A stretch of DNA of 64,000 nt, taken from positions 1 through 64,000 of the forward strand of contig FNEU01000013.1 in the NCBI GenBank assembly GCA_900100245.1. The letters run 5' to 3'. The translations under genes and the position numbers were made by a program. Within the stretch, counting starts at the first letter, position 1. Each line of letters opens with the position of its first letter. Of the stretch, positions 54,299-62,901 are shown piece after piece. The notes beneath the pieces are model-generated. The model ran no database searches. It had not been told where the DNA came from and saw only the letters and a list, made by a program, of their open reading frames with translations. The DNA is from Lachnospiraceae bacterium G41 (lineage in GTDB: Bacteria; Bacillota; Clostridia; Lachnospirales; Lachnospiraceae).

Positions 54299-54964
54299 AT
54301 GCATAACAGAATAAGAGCTTTGATTTTATGTTTTTCATTTTGTCTTTTAACGGTTTTTTCGGGATGTCAGAATGTAAAAATCATAAAAGAAACAACTGCG
54401 GAAACCGCATTCAAGCCGGTTGAATTCGAAAAAGTCGGAAATCATACATATTATCGATCCGATATTTTTAAAGCCGACACAATGGAGGAATATAAAAAAG
54501 GAAATATCCTGCCTCTTATTGAAGAGGCGGATAAAAGTCTCGATGAAGATGTTTTATTAACCAATTTTAACATCTCTATTGCTTCCGGAAATATGAGACT
54601 GTATGGTTTTCTGATGAGTGACGGAATTATTTATCAGGAGATTAATCTGTATGCGGATAAGGATAATAATTCCGTATATGTCTGGAGCGAAGAATATAAA
54701 GATGTTACTCTTCCGCAAAAGGGAACCCTAATGGACGCCAAGGACTTTTATGATGATGTCTTTGATTTAGCCAGAAATCATAAAAGTGAAATGTTTATAA
54801 AGGGTACGGAACAGCCGATAAGCGGAGAATATTATATAAAGGGAAATCTTGACGGAACAGTTTATTATGATTTCATAATTAATTATAACAGTGCGGTATG
54901 GATTGATGCATACACAGGTGAGATTATTCACACATATTTCTTTAACGGATTATATACTGACTAA
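54299..54964 (+). CDS. Lipoprotein of unknown function
   Basis: This 221-residue protein has a lipoprotein signal ending VFSGC (about 20-24). The mature part is mixed alpha/beta, rich in tyrosine and aspartate (HTYYRSDIFKADTMEEY, EYYIKGNLDGTVYYDFIINYNSAVWIDAYTGEIIH). The last segment resembles the PepSY-like ending seen in small secreted proteins, but I cannot assign a family. ATG 54299 follows AAAGGAG; a TTG at 54293 is inside the spacing. TATAAT lies at 54274-54279. It is monocistronic, ending at a terminator. Confidence 0.7.
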   Translation: MHNRIRALILCFSFCLLTVFSGCQNVKIIKETTAETAFKPVEFEKVGNHTYYRSDIFKADTMEEYKKGNILPLIEEADKSLDEDVLLTNFNISIASGNMRLYGFLMSDGIIYQEINLYADKDNNSVYVWSEEYKDVTLPQKGTLMDAKDFYDDVFDLARNHKSEMFIKGTEQPISGEYYIKGNLDGTVYYDFIINYNSAVWIDAYTGEIIHTYFFNGLYTD

Positions 54965-54970
54965 CATAAA

Positions 54971-55004
54971 AAAGTGTCGGACGCTTTCAAACGTCTGACA
55001 CTTT
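54971..55004. terminator. Bidirectional terminator between lipoprotein and flavodoxin-fold genes
   Basis: AAAGTGTCGGACG (54971-54983) pairs with CGTCTGACACTTT (54992-55004) over 13 bp with one mismatch, flanked by an A-run and a T-run of seven, between convergent genes. Confidence 0.85.
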
Positions 55005-55006
55005 TT

Positions 55007-56365
55007 TTATTTTTCTTTGATTATTTTCTTAAACGGCATTAACATTCCGTCAGTCATCTTGCCGTTCATTTTCTTCTTAATCGACGGATTTCTCATCATA
55101 CCGCCGACTAGATACATCGCAAGCATTGCACCACTTTTCTTCTGAGGGAAATCATAGAATTTATGCTTCTTATAAAACTTATGGTCCTCTCGCATCAGCC
55201 CCTGCATCTGCCAGATAAGGTCTCTGAATATCTTCATACCGCCGACACCGTAAAAGTTCTTCGGGGGCAGATATCCTTTTTCGACATCATAAAAGAGTGT
55301 AGCCGCGAGTTTGTCGATTTCTTTGTCGGGATTGTACTGATTGGTAGCTATGCCGGATAAAGGATTACCTCCTACCTGAGCTCTCGCCTCCATCAGAAGG
55401 CGAAGGTTTTCCTCCGCGTCAAGGCATCCGTCCACGAGATATCCGACGGGCTTGCCCATCGTAACAGTACGGTGTCCGTTGCAGAACTGCCTGTCATCAA
55501 ACATTTTAAAACGATAACCCATGCTGTGATCTTTTATGGTGTAAGCATAAACGGTCGCATCAGCGGACTGTATGTGTTCTCTTAAGAAAGTATCGAAGCC
55601 GTCCTTATAGATACATTTGCCGTCTGCCGCACAGTTAAAGCATCCCAGGCATCCGCCCGTAAAAGGGAACTCACCTATATTGACAATCTCTGTTTCATAT
55701 GGAAGTCTCGATTTTAATCTCTCGCACATATTCTCCAGGCGATTGTCCGAAGAATTTGAAAAATCCGCAACTATTACAATCCTCTTTGATTTATCCGAAA
55801 CTCCTGCTTTAAGTTTCAGCGGCTCTGCGAGGGAAACGCATTTCTTTAATTTGCCGGGTTTTACGGTTTTGGGCAAAACTTTGGAAAAACCCTCTTTTAT
55901 ATTCCATAATACATTGTCAAAAAATCCGAGTGCCTCTTTCTGACCTTTTTCATGCAAAAGATCTTCCATATCCGCAGACAGTCCGCGGATGATTTTAAAG
56001 CCCATGTCATTTAAGTTTTCTTCAATGAAATTATGTGCCGTTATATCATAAAAGTGGAGCGATGTGCTCACCTGTGTGGCATACTTTTCGGAAAAATCGA
56101 TTCCGCTTTCTTTCATAAGTTCCACAAATCTGTGAAGCTGTGAAGGCACCAAAAAAGTGTACACGGGATAAGAAAAAATAACCAGATCGGCCGCTTTTAA
56201 GGGACGAATCCAGAAATCTTTGTCGTTCTCCATTTTTCTTATCTGCTGCCCTACATGGAGTACTTTGTAATTATGGTCGGGAAAATGTTTTTTGATGTAT
56301 CTGAGTGTACATAAAGTGATGCTGTTTTTGCCTGTCGGCGAACCGTTTAATATTAATATGTTCAT
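55007..56365 (-). CDS. Tandem flavodoxin-fold NAD(P)H-dependent oxidoreductase
   Basis: This 452-residue protein has two flavodoxin-like halves. The first opens NILILNGSPTGKNSI (FMN phosphate loop) and has LVIFSYPVYTFLVPSQLHRFVELM. The second starts about residue 193 with RIVIVADFSNSSDNRLENM, a loop that has lost the usual GSP-x-x-x-S pattern, and contains GCLGCFNCAADGKCIYKD, the cysteine motif of iron-sulfur flavoproteins. The first half lacks these cysteines. It could bind one or two FMN and act as a quinone or metal reductase. GAGGGA precedes the ATG. It stands alone. Confidence 0.75.
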   Translation of the reverse strand: MNILILNGSPTGKNSITLCTLRYIKKHFPDHNYKVLHVGQQIRKMENDKDFWIRPLKAADLVIFSYPVYTFLVPSQLHRFVELMKESGIDFSEKYATQVSTSLHFYDITAHNFIEENLNDMGFKIIRGLSADMEDLLHEKGQKEALGFFDNVLWNIKEGFSKVLPKTVKPGKLKKCVSLAEPLKLKAGVSDKSKRIVIVADFSNSSDNRLENMCERLKSRLPYETEIVNIGEFPFTGGCLGCFNCAADGKCIYKDGFDTFLREHIQSADATVYAYTIKDHSMGYRFKMFDDRQFCNGHRTVTMGKPVGYLVDGCLDAEENLRLLMEARAQVGGNPLSGIATNQYNPDKEIDKLAATLFYDVEKGYLPPKNFYGVGGMKIFRDLIWQMQGLMREDHKFYKKHKFYDFPQKKSGAMLAMYLVGGMMRNPSIKKKMNGKMTDGMLMPFKKIIKEK

Positions 56366-56384
56366 ACTTATCCCTCTTAATGGA

Positions 56385-56407
56385 GTCAGGCACCTGCGGA
56401 GCCAGAC
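56385..56407. repeat. Interspersed covarying hairpin repeat, copy 3
   Basis: The order is GTC-A-GGC-A-CC-TGC-GG-A-GCC-A-GAC: a fully symmetric stem with two A-A mismatches. Compared with the copies at 7584 and 29346 the outer pair changed from GCC/GGC to GTC/GAC and the inner from CGC/GCG to CC/GG, always keeping pairing. It shares the trailing ACACC with copy 1. Confidence 0.7.
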
Positions 56408-56421
56408 ACCATTTATTCCTT

Positions 56422-56457
56422 AAAATAAAATACCGGACGCCCAAAGGGAGTCCGGTA
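56422..56457 (-). terminator. Terminator after proC
   Basis: TACCGGAC (56431-56438) and GTCCGGTA (56450-56457) form a perfect 8-bp stem. The minus strand then runs TTTTATTTTA. It lies 16 nt beyond the proC stop. Confidence 0.75.
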
Positions 56458-56472
56458 CAGTAATTCACAAAA

Positions 56473-57267
56473 TTACAGTTCTCTGTTTCTTTCAACGCAT
56501 GCTTCCACAGCATCCATAACAACACCTCTGAAACCGCCTTCTTCAAGAACCTGAACGGCTGCAATGGTTGTACCTGCGGGTGAGCATACCATATCCTTTA
56601 ATTCTCCGGGATGTTTGCCGGTCTCAAGCATTAAAGCCGCGCTTCCCTTTACTGCGGAAGCTGCGAACTCATAAGCCTTGTCTCTTGTAAGGCCTGCTGC
56701 CACACCTGCGTCAGCCATGGCTTCGATAAACATAAATACATATGCGGGTGCGGAACCGCTTATGCCCACAACCGCATCCATCTGAGACTCGGTAACTTCT
56801 ATTGCCTTACCGCAAGCACTTAAAATGCTGATTGCGGTCTTCTTATCTTCTTCGCTTACGTTTTTATTTGCACATACGCCTGTACATCCCTCGCCTATAA
56901 GTGCGGGAGTGTTGGGCATACATCTTACTATCTTCATATCGGAACCGATATTCTCTTCAAGCCATGCAACAGTCTTTCCGGCAGCGATTGAAATAACAAG
57001 TGTATCCTTGTTCCATGCATCCTTAATTTCCGCGAGCATACCGCCCATAAACTGAGGCTTAACCGCAAGAAGAACCACATCCGAATTAGCAAGTAATTCT
57101 TTGTTGTCGGATGCAATCTTAATTCCGTATTTATCAACCGCTTTATTTTTCATACTATCGCTTACATCAAAGCCGATAATATTTTCTTTTGCGACAATTC
57201 CTTTATTTACGATACCGCCTAAAATGGCACCGCCCATATTTCCGAGTCCGATAATACCGATACGCAT
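56473..57267 (-). CDS. proC: Pyrroline-5-carboxylate reductase
   Basis: ProC catalyses the last step of proline synthesis, reducing pyrroline-5-carboxylate with NAD(P)H. The 264-residue protein starts with the Rossmann motif IGIIGLGNMGGAILGG and has VLLAVKPQFM, IVRCMPNTPALIGEGCTG, the signature GISGSAPAYVFMFIEAM and SPAGTTIAAVQVLEEGGFR. Length is standard. AAGGAG lies 8 nt upstream. The preceding lipoprotein gene is 30 nt away in the same direction, with no obvious link in function. Confidence 0.96.
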   Translation of the reverse strand: MRIGIIGLGNMGGAILGGIVNKGIVAKENIIGFDVSDSMKNKAVDKYGIKIASDNKELLANSDVVLLAVKPQFMGGMLAEIKDAWNKDTLVISIAAGKTVAWLEENIGSDMKIVRCMPNTPALIGEGCTGVCANKNVSEEDKKTAISILSACGKAIEVTESQMDAVVGISGSAPAYVFMFIEAMADAGVAAGLTRDKAYEFAASAVKGSAALMLETGKHPGELKDMVCSPAGTTIAAVQVLEEGGFRGVVMDAVEACVERNREL

Positions 57268-57297
57268 TTTTATATCTCCTTTTATTGTTTTTATGTT

Positions 57298-57891
57298 TTA
57301 TTTTTTAATGCCCGCACCCCATGCGGATATCATAATATTTCTTATGGCATCAAAAGCATCCATTCCGTTTTCAGGCATTGATTCCGAAGTGATTCTGTAA
57401 TACTCGTCGCCCTGAGAAAATCTTACCACATATTTTTTTCCGTTAATTCCGATTTCATCCTTCCATTTGGTCATCTTATACTTTTTAACAGCCTTCATAC
57501 AATCATCAAAAGTAGAAGCCGGAACCAGGCGTGCATAGGATTTTTCAGGTTCACCATCCGGTGTTTCATATCTTATGAGAATCAGGTATCCGTTATAATC
57601 ACATGTATAAAGCACATATTCTTCGGAATCGTTACCCCCGACGGTTGCCACAACCGCCTCGTAATAATCAAATACGATATTGTCTCCTATCGCACTGTTT
57701 ATAAGGTCTTCTTCGGTAATATCAAGTGATTCAACATCCGCTATCGGTTCATTTTTATTGACGATATTGTTAACCTCAGCATTAGCATTAACATCGTTAT
57801 CTTTATTGCTAATCGGCTTTTCGCAACCAAACAAATGAAGCATCATCATCACTCCTAGTATAATTCCAAATACTTTAAAAACAGATTTCAT
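57298..57891 (-). CDS. Lipoprotein of unknown function
   Basis: This 197-residue protein has a lipoprotein signal ending HLFGC (about 19-23). An asparagine-rich linker follows (DNDVNANAEVNNIVNKN), then a compact domain with DYYEAVVATVGGNDSEEYVLYTC and KKYVVRFSQGDEYY. I do not recognise a family. ATG 57891 has GGGAG 6 nt upstream; the longer frame to 57936 adds a basic stretch before the signal peptide. It is between the helicase and proC genes and probably cotranscribed with proC. Confidence 0.65.
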   Translation of the reverse strand: MKSVFKVFGIILGVMMMLHLFGCEKPISNKDNDVNANAEVNNIVNKNEPIADVESLDITEEDLINSAIGDNIVFDYYEAVVATVGGNDSEEYVLYTCDYNGYLILIRYETPDGEPEKSYARLVPASTFDDCMKAVKKYKMTKWKDEIGINGKKYVVRFSQGDEYYRITSESMPENGMDAFDAIRNIMISAWGAGIKK

Positions 57892-57957
57892 AAAAACTCC
57901 CTTGGTTTCCCTTTTAATACATTCATATCTTATCACATTATGAAGAAAAAAAGAATT

Positions 57958-60114
57958 TTAAATTAATTCAAGAGAAACCTTAAAAGAAATCATCCTCTCT
58001 GTCTCGCTGCCGTCAAACTTGATAACGTATGCCTGCATTTCCTGATCTGTGGAAACGATTGTGCCTTCTCCGAGAATCATATGCTTTACCCTGCTGCCCT
58101 CGGGGAAAAGATCGCTCTTGTCTTTTATGAGAAGTTTGTCGGAAAGTTCGACATATTCTTTGGTTTCTTTTATGAGGGCGTCGTTGGGTTCGTTTATATA
58201 TTCAAGGTACTGTTTTTCGATATCAAATAAAAATCTCGAAGGGAAGCGCGGCGAACCGTCGAAGTTTCTGCCCATGGCTTCGGTCAAAAAGAGTTTGTCT
58301 TTGGCACGGGTGATTGCGACAAACGCAAGACGTCTTTCCTCTTCCATCGCAACCTGCGTACGAATTTTCTTTGAAGGGAAAATTCCTTCGTTTAAGCCGC
58401 AGATAAATACATTTTTAAATTCAAGACCTTTGGCCGCATGAATGGTCATAAGCTTGACACGGTCCTTGGTGTCCTCGAGATCCGTATTGGTATAAAGTGC
58501 AATGTGCTTTAAATAACTGTCGAGGTTGGTCTCTTCGCCGCAGGTTACTTCATAGTCATAAACTGACTGCTTAAGCTCCGCGAGATTGTCAAGTCTCTCC
58601 TGCGCACCCTCGGTTCGCAAAACTTCCTCGTATCCGCTTAACTCAAGAACCTTGGTTAAAAGTTCGGATATGCTCTTGGTTTCAAGATTTTCGGAAAGCT
58701 TGTCGATTAAGTCCAGAAATTCAACGGCTTTGGTGCCCTTAAATACCGGATTGTCGATATTCGCCTTAAGAGCGTTAAAAAGAGTCGTGTGGCTGTTTTC
58801 GCTTGCTTCCTCAAGGAACTTAATACGTCTCTCACCCATATTGCGCTTGGGCGTATTGATAACGCGCTTGAACGCCAGATCGTCCGCCGAAACCAGCATT
58901 CTAAGGTAGGAAAGCGCAACCTTTATTTCAACACGGTCGTAAAACTGTACGCCGCTGTAAATAACATAGGGAATCTGTTTTGTAAACAAAGCATTTTCAA
59001 GACTTCTTGTCAGAAAATGCGATCTGAAAAGAATCGTCATGTCTTTGTAGTTTTCATTGTTCTTTTCTTTTAACTCAGTTATTTTTTCGGCTATAAAATC
59101 AGCCTCATCATCCGCGTTCTTCGCAAAGTAAGCAGCCGTATTGTCTCCTTCGCCTCTTACGGATACAAGATTTTTTTCTTCCCTGTATTTATTCTTTGAG
59201 ATAAGTGAATTGGCCACATCGATGATACTTTTAACCGAACGGTAATTATCATTCATCATGATGGTCTTCGTGCCTTCAAACTTTTTGTCAAAGTCCAAAA
59301 GATAATGAATGTCCGCACCACGCCATGTATAAATCGTCTGGTCGGGATCGCCTACGACGAAAAGATTTTTATGATAATCCGAGAGCACTTCCATTAAGTC
59401 ATACTGCGGCTTGTCAATATCCTGAAACTCGTCAATCATGATATACATGAGTCTTTTCTGCCATTTTTTGCGGGATTCTTCGCTTACCTTGAATGTGTAA
59501 AGCGTAAAGATAATAAGATCGTTGTAATCGAGTCCGAAGCATTTCTTTTCCTGATAGAGATAACCATAAAAGATAATATCTTTGGGCGTAATCGCGGAGT
59601 CGTATTTTTCTTTTAGGGTCTCAAGCGACATATCGAACATGTCAAGATAATAATCCGGGCGTTCGAAGAGTTTTAACATCTCAATCATATCGCGTGCTTT
59701 CGAGAAAGTCATATCACGAAGAGAAAGATTTCTTTCTTCATAAATGACCGAAAGCATGGAATCGATGTCGGAGTTGTCCAAAACAAGAAAAGACTTCGGG
59801 TAATTAAACACGAAGCTTTCTTCTTTTAAAACGTTTGCACAGAAACCATGGAAGGTATTGATGTATCCGGTGTCTCTGTCGCCCGTTAACATATGAATAC
59901 GCTGCCTCATTTCGTTGGCAGCCTTATTTGTAAAAGTCACGCAAAGAATATTGCCGGCAGGAATTCCGACTTCATTTACAAGATATGCAAATCTGTGCGT
60001 AAGTGTTCTCGTCTTGCCGCTTCCGGCACCCGCTATTACGCGCACATATCCTTCGGTGGTTGTAACCGCTTCTTTCTGAGAAGAATTTAATTTATCAAGT
60101 ATCTGTTCTGCCAT
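57958..60114 (-). CDS. UvrD/PcrA-like superfamily 1 DNA helicase
   Basis: This 718-residue 3'-5' helicase has motif I AGAGSGKTRTL (about 28-38), TFTNKAANEMRQR, motif II IDEFQDIDKPQYD, motif III VGDPDQTIYTWRGAD, motif V VKLMTIHAAKGLEFKNVF and motif VI RRLAFVAITRAKD. The C-terminal end (about 660-718) has a tudor-like piece GSRVKHMILGEGTIVS, seen in PcrA, where it contacts RNA polymerase. It unwinds DNA in repair and replication-transcription conflicts. TATAAT lies about 30 nt before the start. Confidence 0.92.
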   Translation of the reverse strand: MAEQILDKLNSSQKEAVTTTEGYVRVIAGAGSGKTRTLTHRFAYLVNEVGIPAGNILCVTFTNKAANEMRQRIHMLTGDRDTGYINTFHGFCANVLKEESFVFNYPKSFLVLDNSDIDSMLSVIYEERNLSLRDMTFSKARDMIEMLKLFERPDYYLDMFDMSLETLKEKYDSAITPKDIIFYGYLYQEKKCFGLDYNDLIIFTLYTFKVSEESRKKWQKRLMYIMIDEFQDIDKPQYDLMEVLSDYHKNLFVVGDPDQTIYTWRGADIHYLLDFDKKFEGTKTIMMNDNYRSVKSIIDVANSLISKNKYREEKNLVSVRGEGDNTAAYFAKNADDEADFIAEKITELKEKNNENYKDMTILFRSHFLTRSLENALFTKQIPYVIYSGVQFYDRVEIKVALSYLRMLVSADDLAFKRVINTPKRNMGERRIKFLEEASENSHTTLFNALKANIDNPVFKGTKAVEFLDLIDKLSENLETKSISELLTKVLELSGYEEVLRTEGAQERLDNLAELKQSVYDYEVTCGEETNLDSYLKHIALYTNTDLEDTKDRVKLMTIHAAKGLEFKNVFICGLNEGIFPSKKIRTQVAMEEERRLAFVAITRAKDKLFLTEAMGRNFDGSPRFPSRFLFDIEKQYLEYINEPNDALIKETKEYVELSDKLLIKDKSDLFPEGSRVKHMILGEGTIVSTDQEMQAYVIKFDGSETERMISFKVSLELI

Positions 60115-60180
60115 ATGATATACCTTTTACCCCATATAGATGCATTATATCATAAAGCGAACAAAGTTTCGAGTATTTTT

Positions 60181-60489
60181 TTAATCATATTCAAACAAGC
60201 CCTGAATAACATCCGAGATATCCATAATGTCTTCATAGGCTAAATAATCCATCCTTCTGCAATTTCTTAATTCGGGATCAATCGCTTTTATCTGCTCACA
60301 TATGACTGTTCCTTTTGTCTTATCCTTTCCGTTAATTGCTATATGCACAGGTCCGGGTAAAACATTTTGCAAAATCGGGCAAACATGAAAAATGCCTGTA
60401 GCTCTAATAAAAGCATTTTTGCTCACAATCACAAAAAGTTGTTTTTTATATGTATCAATTTGTATTATATCCCCTTGATTATATTTCAT
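60181..60489 (-). CDS. mazF: MazF/PemK-family toxin
   Basis: This 102-residue toxin is a sequence-specific mRNA endoribonuclease by family. It has the fold opening KYNQGDIIQIDT, a central VCPILQN strand, the acidic/basic TKGTVICEQIKAIDPELR (where MazF proteins carry the G-x-V/L-x-EQ-x-R/K motif) and a C-terminal helix. Two cysteines flank the likely active site. Its ATG overlaps the antitoxin stop as TAATG, a translational coupling that keeps toxin behind antitoxin. Length is typical. Confidence 0.85.
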   Translation of the reverse strand: MKYNQGDIIQIDTYKKQLFVIVSKNAFIRATGIFHVCPILQNVLPGPVHIAINGKDKTKGTVICEQIKAIDPELRNCRRMDYLAYEDIMDISDVIQGLFEYD

Positions 60490-60731
60490 TACAGCAACTC
60501 TCTTCCTTTCGGCTCACCCCAGTCAAAATCAGAAACGGATATTATTCCGTTATATGCTTTTAATCTCTCTTCAAAAGTCTTATGAACAAACTGTTTTCTA
60601 AGAACTATTGCATCATTTTCAATTTCAATATTTAAAACATCTGATACTTTCAAATCCAGTTTATCAAGTATTTCTTTGGGTATTCTTATTCCCTGGCTAT
60701 TTCCCCAGGCTCTGATTGCTACACTATCCAT
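60489..60731 (-). CDS. mazE: MazE/AbrB-type antitoxin
   Basis: This 80-residue antitoxin has an N-terminal SpoVT/AbrB DNA-binding fold (DSVAIRAWGNSQGIRIPKEIL, then LKVSDVLNIEIENDAIVLR) and a C-terminal toxin-wrapping tail (SVDFDWGEPKGRELL-like ending). AAGGAG precedes ATG 60731. It binds the toxin and represses its own promoter; two palindromes overlapping the -10 and the leader (60747-60758, 60757-60771) are suitable operators. A longer frame from 60758 would start inside that operator and is rejected. Confidence 0.88.
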   Translation of the reverse strand: MDSVAIRAWGNSQGIRIPKEILDKLDLKVSDVLNIEIENDAIVLRKQFVHKTFEERLKAYNGIISVSDFDWGEPKGRELL

Positions 60732-60746
60732 AATATTATCTCCTTT

Positions 60747-60785
60747 ATGTATATACATTATATCGTATAATTATTTTAACATCAA
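60747..60785 (-). promoter_or_regulatory. mazEF promoter with two overlapping palindromic operators
   Basis: On the minus strand TTGATG (60780-60785), a 17-nt spacer and TATAAT (60757-60762). The -10 is half of the palindrome ATTATA-TCG-TATAAT (60757-60771), and a second perfect palindrome ATGTATATACAT (60747-60758) follows immediately. The layout suits autorepression by the MazE-MazF complex. Confidence 0.7.
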
Positions 60786-60786
60786 T

Positions 60787-60819
60787 AAAAAAATAGAAGT
60801 TAAAATGACTTCTATTTTT
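60787..60819 (-). terminator. Terminator overlapping the stop of the 60812 gene
   Basis: AAAAATAGAAGT (60789-60800) and ACTTCTATTTTT (60808-60819) form a perfect 12-bp stem, with a T-run on the minus strand. It insulates mazEF, whose -35 begins 2 nt further on. Confidence 0.85.
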
Positions 60820-61303
60820 CTTGTAATTTCTGTAATATTCTTTCCATACGTTCGTTCTTAACATGCCACACTATTTCTAATGGCCAAGGGAGATCCAAGA
60901 TATACTGACGATCTTCGAGAGATAAAACATCAAGAGTTTTCTCAAACGTTTTTCTGTCACGATATAATCTTTTACCAAAATCAATTTCAACATATTCTTT
61001 TAAGTTATTATCTTCCACAATCACCTGCTTAAAAGAGGTTCTGCCGAGACTGTCCTGAACCTTTTCATAAGTTACACGTTTCTTGGGAGAATTGTCCGAA
61101 GGTTCTTCAAGCAAAATTACCCCTGTATCAATGTAGTGCTTCCATACCGTCTCGCGGATTCTTTCGACGGGTGTCGGAAAATCCAGTCTTTTATGAATTT
61201 CTGATACGGAATACCCTTTATCCGCCAGTGCACGGATTGCATCTCCTGAGGCAAAATCAAGTGTAAAATCCGCAAGAGCTTTTTTAAAATATTTATCGCT
61301 CAT
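60812..61303 (-). CDS. Hypothetical protein with winged-helix-like N-terminus
   Basis: This 163-residue soluble, strongly charged protein is of unknown family. Residues about 20-60 (SGDAIRALADKGYSVSEIHKRLDFPTPVERI) have the spacing of a helix-turn-helix. The rest alternates beta (KRVTYEKVQDSLGRTSFKQVIV) and helical, tryptophan-containing segments (LPWPLEIVWHVKNERMERIL). It begins 4 nt after the stop of the large lipoprotein gene, so the two are coupled. A regulator or a cytoplasmic partner of that lipoprotein is possible, not shown. Confidence 0.6.
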   Translation of the reverse strand: MSDKYFKKALADFTLDFASGDAIRALADKGYSVSEIHKRLDFPTPVERIRETVWKHYIDTGVILLEEPSDNSPKKRVTYEKVQDSLGRTSFKQVIVEDNNLKEYVEIDFGKRLYRDRKTFEKTLDVLSLEDRQYILDLPWPLEIVWHVKNERMERILQKLQEK

Positions 61304-61307
61304 AGTT

Positions 61308-62891
61308 TTACCAGACAGTAATAGAAATTCTGTCGGAACCTTTCGAAAACTTAACTTCCCCCGAAGAAGTTTTGCATTTATACAACTCTTCGTCTATGCC
61401 TTCTTCAGGATCAAAACCGATTTGAATCATATCGGGCGAAGGATGTTTTTTGACTATGGTAAGGCCCGTTATGTCTATGCCGTCATGCTGATAGGTTTCC
61501 ATTTTAAAAGTACCGCCTGTGATATATAAGGTTCCTGTCAGAACAAGGTGTCCGCCCTTTCCGACACAGATAGCCTCATAATCCATATTCGGAAGCGTGC
61601 ATTCTCCGATATCCATTGTTACATCGGTGCAGATATAATAAAAATTATTTGAGGTCTGCCCCGTGAGACTGTGATATTCTCCGTTTGTGAAAATTTCTTC
61701 CAGGACCTTTATCTCCTTTTCATTTCTCGCCTCGTAATCATCACGTGGTCCGATTACCTTTAATAATATCTCGTTATCTTTGACCTCATATTCGCAGTAA
61801 GGATCAAAAAACAAAGAATTCTTTTCATTTCTTTCAACATTTTGAGGATATTCAAACAACTCGGGAATTATTATACTGCTCTGAGGAGTACCTTTTATTC
61901 TCACTATATCTACGATTGAATTCTGAGTATTCCAGTAGACCTCTTCTTCGGTCTCGCCGGGTCTCGGCCCTGCAGGTTTAAGCTTAGTCGCAGATTCCAT
62001 ATCTACGGTAAGACCTGATAAATCAACGGATTTGGCATTCTCTATGCATAAAGGCTGAAAGTTTTCGATATCAAGAGAGAAATTTCCGCTAATTGTGACG
62101 TTTTGACCGTTGCAGTCAAGAACAATATCTTTATATGCAGAGGCAGTATTTAAAGACAAAGTAATATCCTTTGAAATCTTTATTGGATATGAACCCTCTC
62201 CGATATTGTTTTTGTGTAAAAAATCAATAACGGAATCCAAATCGGACTGGCTTGCACAAATCCATTCTTCAGTTTCTTTGTTATAATACGGACTCTGTTC
62301 TTCTATTTTGGGGCTCTCGCCTTCGGGAAAATCTGCTTGATGTGTCGGACTTATAAAGTTCATTCCGTCCGGAATCACAAATTTAACTTCGCCTGTTTTG
62401 TTTTTCTCTTCTAATGCTGCGTTTGCTCCGTCGATTGCCCGCTGAAGCATTTCGCTTCCTTCTTCATCGCTCATATTATTTTTTATGAGCGCAACCTGCA
62501 TATCCTCATTCTCCGTATCAATTGAAAGTTCATCAATCGACATACGGAAAACCTCTCTTGTAACTTCAAAGCAGTCACCTTCCATATAAGCGCGTTCGGC
62601 TACCTTCATTGCATCGTTGTTCTTAATCTCATATGTAATCACTCCGCCTCTGTCGTTTAGATATAATACAAACTCGGCTTTGATTTTTAAAAATATCGCG
62701 TAGCCGTATTCTTCGGGAACTTCTTTTACGCCCGGCATAGCAGCGTAATTAATTTCACCGTCTCCGTCAAGAGGCTGTTCTATCGGCATTTCAGGCTCGT
62801 TTTTTGTGCAGGCAACTAATAAAAGAATCCCTGCTGCAATCAGAGAAAAAATTGCAAAAATATTAAATTTCTTTTTGTTCTTCTTTTGCAT
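61308..62891 (-). CDS. Large lipoprotein with possible RsgI-like and beta-helix-like parts
   Basis: This 527-residue lipoprotein has a lipobox LLVAC (about 24-28). After a proline/acid linker, residues about 60-120 (AIFLKIKAEFVLYLNDRGGVITYEIKN with NNDAMKVAERAYMEGD) resemble the middle domain of anti-sigma factor RsgI, a weak match by eye. Residues about 225-300 (ITLSLNTASAYKDIVLDCNGQNVTISGNFSL, SVDLSGLTVDMES) and 430-490 (ECTLPNMDYEAICVGKGGHLVLTGTLYITGGTFKM) look like beta-helix rungs of surface adhesins. Function is unknown. DUF2809 precedes it by 10 nt and the 163-residue protein follows by 4 nt. Confidence 0.6.
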   Translation of the reverse strand: MQKKNKKKFNIFAIFSLIAAGILLLVACTKNEPEMPIEQPLDGDGEINYAAMPGVKEVPEEYGYAIFLKIKAEFVLYLNDRGGVITYEIKNNDAMKVAERAYMEGDCFEVTREVFRMSIDELSIDTENEDMQVALIKNNMSDEEGSEMLQRAIDGANAALEEKNKTGEVKFVIPDGMNFISPTHQADFPEGESPKIEEQSPYYNKETEEWICASQSDLDSVIDFLHKNNIGEGSYPIKISKDITLSLNTASAYKDIVLDCNGQNVTISGNFSLDIENFQPLCIENAKSVDLSGLTVDMESATKLKPAGPRPGETEEEVYWNTQNSIVDIVRIKGTPQSSIIIPELFEYPQNVERNEKNSLFFDPYCEYEVKDNEILLKVIGPRDDYEARNEKEIKVLEEIFTNGEYHSLTGQTSNNFYYICTDVTMDIGECTLPNMDYEAICVGKGGHLVLTGTLYITGGTFKMETYQHDGIDITGLTIVKKHPSPDMIQIGFDPEEGIDEELYKCKTSSGEVKFSKGSDRISITVW

Positions 62892-62901
62892 AAAACACCC
62901 T

